Origin: a secondary endosymbiont of Ctenarytaina eucalypti
GTDB lineage: Bacteria; Pseudomonadota; Gammaproteobacteria; Enterobacterales; Enterobacteriaceae
DNA length: 64,000 bases
Direction of reading: 5' to 3'
Assembly (NCBI RefSeq): GCF_000287335.1
Contig: NC_018419.1
Coordinates: 868,001 to 932,000 of the forward strand
The notes below the pieces were generated by a model, which was given only the letters and a program-made list of their open reading frames with translations, was not told the DNA's origin and did no database searches. Shown piece after piece: positions 58,457 to 64,000 of the stretch (the first letter of the stretch is position 1; each line of letters begins with the position of its first letter). The position numbers and the translations under genes were made by a program.

Positions 58457-60332
58457 CTTATACTGTTATGATGATGGATTTCCCTATGCCTTTACGTCTG
58501 GTTGCTGACTGCACTGGGTATTGTATGCGCAAAGAGACTATAGGGATTATTATTTATCTTACCCTAAAAAGTAGGGTCAGGATAATACACTGTCGATTTC
58601 GCATTATACCATTAAAGTGACTGTGATATCACGTTATTAAGAGTAAAATCCACATCACTATAACATAGTGTGGTGAATTATTTTACGATTACCATCCCCT
58701 CATCCCTTTTCCTGCTGTCATGTTCAAGCAGATGCAGATGATTAAAAAAATAAGCTTTAGCACTAAAAAAGCACTTTTCAGCAAGCTGCTCTGATAGTGA
58801 TCTACTAATCTTTACTAGAAATCTCATCACTGAGGCTCCACTGCTCTGCTTGACAGCCATGTGATAACGCTCAGGGTGTAGATTCAGCAGTCTTTCACCT
58901 TCGCTAAGATAGCATAAGTAACTCTTGCTTTTTCTTAAAACAGAGCAACATTCTATTATTAACATATAACGAAGACATCGTTAGCTTATGCTAACCGGGA
59001 TGTGAAGTTAGCCTGCTTAATTAAATCCAGACAAGGCATGCGTCGCTCATACTAGTATAGTATAAATTAGAAAAATTATTTTGTATACAGTAGAGCTTTT
59101 CTAAAGCACAATGCTGAAAAGCAATCAATTTATTGATCTGCTGACTCTCTGCAGCGTAGTGCTCTGAGAACAGGCAGGCGCTAGTTGCTGCTACAAAACA
59201 GACGTAATCTCTGCTGAAGAGCATGCAAAATTACGATGCGATGCAGATAGCCCGATCACTAAATCGCACGCTAATAATAAAAGCAATGTTTAACCCGCCT
59301 GGTATTCTCAATAATCGCGAAAAGATAATGCATATCGGCATGTAACCGGTCACCTAGCGATATATGTTCCCATGTAATCATTAGTCGCATTAGCGTAACT
59401 TTTGTGAATGAAAGAGAATAAGATATCCGGCAATGTAGTTTTGCAAAACCGGATAAGTAGTAAAGATTATCGAAAAGATAGATAGCTCGATATATAACGT
59501 TAATCTATAAAAATTTATCCTGTGATCGTATCGCAGCTCTGTGCATGCATAGCCTCTGGGGATTTTTAAAGCAAAGGAATTGGGCACTAAGAACCGCATC
59601 AGTATCATAGCGCTTGCGCTACACGCATGATCGTCATGATTCTGATCTATTATAAAAGAAAATCAACCTGATGATCCGCCTACAACTAGATCATCCTATA
59701 GGTGTAACCACTAGGTTTATAGATAAAATCTAAGTGAGTAATCACAAGACCTAAAAAGTAGGTCACCAACGAGGCACTTACTGGCTAAAGTTGCTATTGC
59801 AATAAAAAACATCTGAATAGTCATCTAATGGCAGGTGATGATAACCCATAATCAAGTAAAACGATGGTAATCGTCAAAATCCTTAATGAGATGACGCTGT
59901 CAAGCGTTGCAGAACGGCATCCGCATAGAGTATCAAAAAAAATGAACCTGATAGCCGATAGCGTATCATACGGTTTATTCTCCATTCAATAAGCCCCACT
60001 GTACTGCACCATGTTATAATGAAAACATGATTCACTTCAGTTACTTTAAATCAGAAACTTTATTGATGTAGTTCAGTATCATCTAGTCGACTAGAATTGG
60101 TTAAAACATAACCGCTATTGTATTTTTAATTCTTTGAGTAATGATTAAGACTAGCCTATCTCTTGATACAATACTTACCTTAATCTTTAGAAACTTTATT
60201 TTTAAAGGACAGATTGTCTTTCACTGAAAAGTGCTAGTTTATTAAATTATTTCAACGTTAATACACATATTTTTTTATTTTAGTGGTAGAAGAAAGCTAC
60301 TCTAGCAGCGTTTTAACGGGACGCAGCTCTGG
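58457..60332. other. Gap between hemH relic and dnaX, with two similar short hairpins
   Basis: About 1.9 kb with no intact gene; short minus-strand frames (58678-58965, 59021-59224, 59390-59608) show nothing recognisable. Two hairpins share the loop AAAAG and differ by paired changes in the stem: acccta-aaaag-tagggt (58561-58577) and gaccta-aaaag-taggtc (59748-59764). A rearrangement breakpoint relative to E. coli must lie here. No gsk, ybaL or ybaB remains were readable. Confidence 0.5.
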
Positions 60333-62795
60333 TTAAACTAGTCGGATACTGTCTTCATCCAACTCAGCGTCAAAAAATTGCTTCAGCATTTGAATGTGTG
60401 CATCGGTTCTCATCGCTTTCTTTGCACGCATCAGTTTCTCTTTATAGATCTCTTGATGCCATTCCGTGGGGGTTTTTATGGCTGAATTATTGTCTTCTGT
60501 TATAGTTAATTCAACTGGCACGCCTAAATCTGCACTGAGTGCATTGCGTAAGATACTTTGTGCCATAACTGAGTGTAAATGGCGCTGCGAGGTCTTCAAA
60601 TGTAGACGGAACTTACCTGGGGCCAACTCTTCTTTCCAGGTATTCAGTGCAAGCTGTTGCGCCAGTTGGGGCAAAGCTAACCGATTCACCTGTGCTGCCC
60701 AGTGATCGCGTCTCTGCAATTCTTCCGTAAGACATAACATCAATTCTGAGGTTATTTTATGCTCCAGATTTACATTCTGCCCTTTTAAGGTGCCCCTCGG
60801 AACCGGCGTAACTGCTGCATTCTTCTGACTAGAGCGCCATCGGTATGCATCCAAAAGTGGCCTATTAGGTGACCTGGATCTCTTAAAGCTTTGCTGATTA
60901 TACTGCTCGCCTGCATCCATATCTTCCGGTTGCTTTACTGCACGGACGGCCTCTTTCTGGCTCGGAAACTCCGGTCTAGATTTTTGTTTGCTCTCCTGAG
61001 GTCGTAACAATCCGATTTGGGTCTGTAAGCGCTGCGGTGTCGTATTTACCAACAGGTAGCTATCGACACCAATGAACGGTGCTGGCAACTTAGCGTCCCT
61101 CAGTGTTCCCGGCCCTATCTTTCCAGTCAGAGCAGCCTCATCATCATCACCGCCGCTGTTTACGTATCCCTCCATTAAGCTTTTATCCGTGCTATTAATT
61201 GTAGTAACGTGCCTTTTGGATGGCTTGCTGCTACTCGGTAAAGAAAATAGATGCTGGTCAGTCAACCTGCGCGTGTCTAGAGAATCCTCAGAAGCCTGCT
61301 GGTATTCTGCTTCCGCCCGTTCAGAAAAATGCCTAGTAGCAATATTCTGTGTCGGGGCTTCAGATAAGCAGCAATCCCTAGCATGATTATTTTCATAAAC
61401 AGCGTGCACAAATGCAGGTCTGTTTTCCTGCTCACCCTCCTCGACAGGCTCGGCGATAGCAACGTTCCCAGAAGAGCTACTAGATGCCGTATCTGCGATC
61501 CGGTTGCTCCCCTTCTCATAGGAGCCTGTTATTTTTTTAGACTCCTTAAAAGTTGATAGTCCGGGGGCGGTTCGCGATCTAGCCTTAACCATCGGAGCGA
61601 GGCGCACTCCGGTATGCGACCTCAAGTAATCTTTGGGCGCGCTGTTAGAAGACTCGTTTTGGCAGAGCGCGACACTAGCTGGTGTTGTATCGCCGACCTC
61701 TACTGCAGTGGGATGAAAAGCTAGTGCACGGAGTAGCGCCATTTCAACCCCCATCATCGGATCTGGCACAAAAGGAAGGTCTTTTCTCCCTATCAACATA
61801 ATTTGGTAATACAACTGCAAATCAGTCGCAGTCAGTTGAGAGGCTAATGCTCGTAACCGTAATAAAATGTCAGGGTCTGACTCATCATTTAATTGTCCGG
61901 GTAATAACTGTGCTATTGCAAGACGGTGTAGTAAATTGAGTATTTCCAGCAGAAGAGCATCCCAATCCATACCTCGGGCAGCACATTGTGCAAGTTGAGA
62001 CATGATCGCAACGCCGTCAGCATTCGCCAGCGCTTCGATAAGCGCCAGTGGCTGCTCGGTATTAAGCGTTCCGAGCATCAGACTGACCACCTGATCGCTG
62101 ATCTCGCCCTTCCCCATGGCAATAGCCTGATCAGCTAAACTTAAAGCATCACGCATGCTGCCAGTTGCCGCCCGGGCCAGCAGCTGCAGCGCGCGAGGCG
62201 CTGCAGCAATATCCTCCTGCTGCAATACCTTTGCAAGCTGACCTCGGATTTGCTCGACCTTAAGTGCCTTTAAATGAAATTGTAAGCAGCGAGAAAGCAC
62301 TGTTGCGGGCAGTTTTTTTGGATCGGTTGTAGCTAATAAAAATTTCACGTGTTCAGGGGGCTCCTCCAGAGTTTTCAGAAGAGCGTTAAAACTATGGCGG
62401 GATAACATGTGTACTTCATCAATCAAATACAGCTTAAATCGACCACATGCAGGGGCATACTGTACGTTATCTAGAAGTTCGCGCGTATCTTCAACTTTTG
62501 TGCGCGAGGCAGCATCTATTTCAATCAGATCAACAAATCGACCTTGCTCAATTTCACGGCAATTATCGCAATGTCCGCAGGGTTTAGAAGTAATAGCGGT
62601 TTTGCAATTCAGCCCTTTTGCTAGGAGACGAGCAATGGTGGTTTTACCCACGCCTCGGATGCCAGATAGTAAATAAGCATGATGAATCCTGCCTAATGAT
62701 AAGCCATTTTCTAGTGCCGTCAGGACATGCTCCTGGCCTACTACATCGGCAAATATTTGTGGACGCCACTTTCTGGCAAGCACCTGGTAGCTCAT
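60333..62795 (-). CDS. dnaX: DNA polymerase III subunit tau (with possible frameshifted gamma)
   Basis: Clamp-loader motor that also couples polymerase cores and helicase. 820 aa versus 643 in E. coli. Order: AAA+ domain with Walker A GIRGVGKTTIARLL (about 45), zinc module CGHCDNCREIEQG, Walker B region YLIDEVHMLSRHS, and the SRC motif VLSRCLQF; then a clamp-loader collar domain (to about 370); a very long, low-similarity, charged and Ser-rich linker (about 370-670); and the tau-specific C-terminal domain, WAAQVNRLALPQLAQQLAL to the end AELDEDSIRLV, which binds the polymerase. The extra length lies in the linker. A candidate slippage site at codons 420-422 is listed separately. No ybaB or recR follows it here. 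Confidence 0.96.
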   Translation of the reverse strand: MSYQVLARKWRPQIFADVVGQEHVLTALENGLSLGRIHHAYLLSGIRGVGKTTIARLLAKGLNCKTAITSKPCGHCDNCREIEQGRFVDLIEIDAASRTKVEDTRELLDNVQYAPACGRFKLYLIDEVHMLSRHSFNALLKTLEEPPEHVKFLLATTDPKKLPATVLSRCLQFHLKALKVEQIRGQLAKVLQQEDIAAAPRALQLLARAATGSMRDALSLADQAIAMGKGEISDQVVSLMLGTLNTEQPLALIEALANADGVAIMSQLAQCAARGMDWDALLLEILNLLHRLAIAQLLPGQLNDESDPDILLRLRALASQLTATDLQLYYQIMLIGRKDLPFVPDPMMGVEMALLRALAFHPTAVEVGDTTPASVALCQNESSNSAPKDYLRSHTGVRLAPMVKARSRTAPGLSTFKESKKITGSYEKGSNRIADTASSSSSGNVAIAEPVEEGEQENRPAFVHAVYENNHARDCCLSEAPTQNIATRHFSERAEAEYQQASEDSLDTRRLTDQHLFSLPSSSKPSKRHVTTINSTDKSLMEGYVNSGGDDDEAALTGKIGPGTLRDAKLPAPFIGVDSYLLVNTTPQRLQTQIGLLRPQESKQKSRPEFPSQKEAVRAVKQPEDMDAGEQYNQQSFKRSRSPNRPLLDAYRWRSSQKNAAVTPVPRGTLKGQNVNLEHKITSELMLCLTEELQRRDHWAAQVNRLALPQLAQQLALNTWKEELAPGKFRLHLKTSQRHLHSVMAQSILRNALSADLGVPVELTITEDNNSAIKTPTEWHQEIYKEKLMRAKKAMRTDAHIQMLKQFFDAELDEDSIRLV
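61506..61547 (-). promoter_or_regulatory. Candidate frameshift/slippage site in dnaX producing a gamma-like subunit
   Basis: On the coding strand AAGGAG (61542-61547) is followed by TCT and seven A (61532-61538), read AAA AAA A as codons 420-422, then a short hairpin (61521-61525 with 61506-61510). A -1 shift on the A run gives five extra codons and a TGA, a product of 426 aa; a +1 shift gives an immediate TAA after codon 421. E. coli gamma has 431 aa and arises at an A-rich site at nearly the same position. The E. coli heptamer A AAA AAG itself is not present. Confidence 0.5.
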
Positions 62796-62805
62796 GAATC
62801 ATCGT

Positions 62806-63060
62806 TTACGTGGAAAGGATAGAAAATAATCTTAACATAGCAGCACGCAACAGCGCGAGACTGTTTTCATCAGTGAGCAAGGCCCGCCTCTCCCAGGTGT
62901 CGCTCCTTACATCAATAGTGTTAAAGAATATTTTGGCTCTGAGGGTTACTAGAGAGATAATGTGTGCTGCTGTCCTGATATATCGCATAAAATTGTTGCA
63001 TAAGATGCCCCTTGGCACTGATTATACCGCGGTGGTAAGCAGATAGTGCATCGCCGAGGC
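62806..63060 (-). pseudogene. ybaN: Possible ybaN relic between dnaX and priC
   Basis: E. coli order is priC (divergent), ybaN, apt, dnaX. Here only 567 bp separate dnaX and priC. A minus-strand stretch reads VPRGI against MPRGV, followed at the same spacing by TAAHIISLV against TFAISLWFV and by W-E-R-R..TDE against W-R-I-P..DE, all in one frame; upstream AMHYLL resembles FHAWLL. No apt remains could be read. Ordinary length and hydrophobic pattern are lost. This is a tentative call based mainly on position. Confidence 0.35.
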
Positions 63061-63362
63061 GTTATTGCTAACGAGTTAAATATTAACTTAAAGCATACTG
63101 CGTGCTTGTCATGCACACGTACATATTGACATTATGAAAAATAACAGGGTATGTTCAAATTGCTTAAATCAACTATTGTTATACCTTGAGACCATAGCGC
63201 TAATGCTTTTAAGTGTGTCTCAAGACATCTTTTAAAATTCTAAACTAATGAAAAGTACACCTAAGACGATAAACATGCTCTGCTAACGCATCATAACAAT
63301 AACATCCTTTCTATTATTCAACACGTATAAGCGCATGATCGCATTCTACTCTTCTTTTATAT

Positions 63363-63935
63363 ATGACAGCTTTAAAGGCAAATAGCGTGCGCGCATTTCA
63401 ACTGCTTACCGTTCTTAGTGCCCACCTTAACAATCTAGGCATACGCCTCGAAACCCAGGGGCAACATGTTGCAAAAAAATCATGTTTTGATCATCTTCTA
63501 TTTGCCACCCGTAGCAACCGCCTGAGTGATTATATGTCCGAGAGCCGTACAACGCTTTCACGTTTGTCCAGAGCTGTGGAAATAGGGCAAGCCGATCGTG
63601 TTAGGTGGCTATCGCAGCGGCTAATTGATCAAATGTCGGCTCTTTCCCGACAACTGACTCTAAACAATATATCCCAAAACCCCTCCTCTGATGCGGAGGA
63701 AGATATTTATGCCCTCCTGGCGAAACATCAAAATTACGAGAGGCGGCTACAGGCCATGATCCGAGATCGCTATAGCCTATGCTCTACTGAAAACGATCAC
63801 GTGAACGCGTGCCGACTACAAAAAGAAATCGCTGCGCTGGGAGGCCGATTACAGCGTTGCCAAGAAGCATTGACTCGTGTTGAATACCAGATAGAGCGCC
63901 AAGAACAGGAAGACGAATGCCTTACTTCGCAGTAG
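63363..63935 (+). CDS. priC: Primosomal replication protein PriC
   Basis: Helps reload DnaB helicase at stalled forks in the PriA-independent restart pathway. 190 aa (175 in E. coli), mostly helical. Recognised from FDHLLFATRSNRLSDYMSES, LSRLSRAVEIGQADRVRWLS and the C-terminal part NYERRLQAMIRDR with RLQRCQEALTRVEYQIERQE, which match E. coli PriC in order. The N-terminal 15 residues are extra and poorly conserved. It is divergent from dnaX, as in E. coli, with ybaN and apt missing or decayed between. No promoter was recognised. Confidence 0.88.
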   Translation: MTALKANSVRAFQLLTVLSAHLNNLGIRLETQGQHVAKKSCFDHLLFATRSNRLSDYMSESRTTLSRLSRAVEIGQADRVRWLSQRLIDQMSALSRQLTLNNISQNPSSDAEEDIYALLAKHQNYERRLQAMIRDRYSLCSTENDHVNACRLQKEIAALGGRLQRCQEALTRVEYQIERQEQEDECLTSQ

Positions 63936-64000
63936 GCATAAGAGAGTTTCACTCATTTGTTAATGTGTTCACGATATCTTCTATAAATAAGGATTCATGC

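Overview
The window looks like the chromosome of a host-restricted, Sodalis-allied enterobacterial (gammaproteobacterial) insect endosymbiont. The intact proteins align closely with their Escherichia coli counterparts, usually at nearly the same length. Housekeeping genes are separated by long gaps with no gene, there are no transposases, phage genes or CRISPR arrays, and many gaps still hold readable remains of the gene expected there from E. coli gene order. The organism assignment is inference from gene content and decay pattern.

Layout. 1-13,067: the NADH dehydrogenase I operon on the minus strand (nuoA-B-CD-E-F-G-H-I-J-K-L and the 5' part of nuoM), all frames open. 13.1-15.5 kb: empty apart from a perfect 17-bp hairpin. 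15.5-17.5 kb: hslVU with a sigma-32-type promoter and a likely ftsN relic upstream. 19.5-24.3 kb: engB, then a decayed aat, intact infA, and decayed clpA and clpS. 24.6-29.8 kb: an MFS exporter and glnS. 30-36.1 kb: a 23S-5S-tRNA-Glu unit with no 16S gene; the 23S gene carries an intervening sequence in helix 45. 38.5-39.7 kb: sspAB. 41.2-43.4 kb: groESL with promoter and terminator. 44.2-45.4 kb: fldA followed by a wrecked fur. 45.9-53.2 kb: the E. coli-like cluster truA(relic)-dedA(relic)-accD-folC-dedD(relic)-cvpA-purF-ubiX. 53.5-58.5 kb: ybaB(relic)-recR(relic)-htpG-adk-hemH(relic). 60.3-63.9 kb: dnaX, a possible ybaN relic and divergent priC. The orientation of dnaX relative to the ybaB-hemH block differs from E. 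coli, which implies an inversion.

How the genes work together. What is kept: complex I, core chaperones and protease (GroESL, HtpG, HslUV, each behind a recognisable sigma-32 promoter), translation (InfA, GlnS, EngB, rRNA), nucleotide and lipid precursor synthesis (PurF, Adk, AccD, FolC), the ubiquinone step UbiX, and replication (DnaX, PriC). What is lost here: the N-degron pathway (Aat, ClpS, ClpA), Fur, ferrochelatase HemH, RecR/YbaB, TruA, DedA, and two SPOR-domain division proteins (DedD and probably FtsN).

No clearly new multi-gene system was found. The most unusual items are the split rRNA operon with its 23S insert, the loss of the N-degron pathway around an intact infA, and a candidate frameshift site in dnaX that would produce a gamma-like subunit. 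Pseudogene calls rest on reading conceptual translations against remembered E. coli proteins plus gene order; no search was run.
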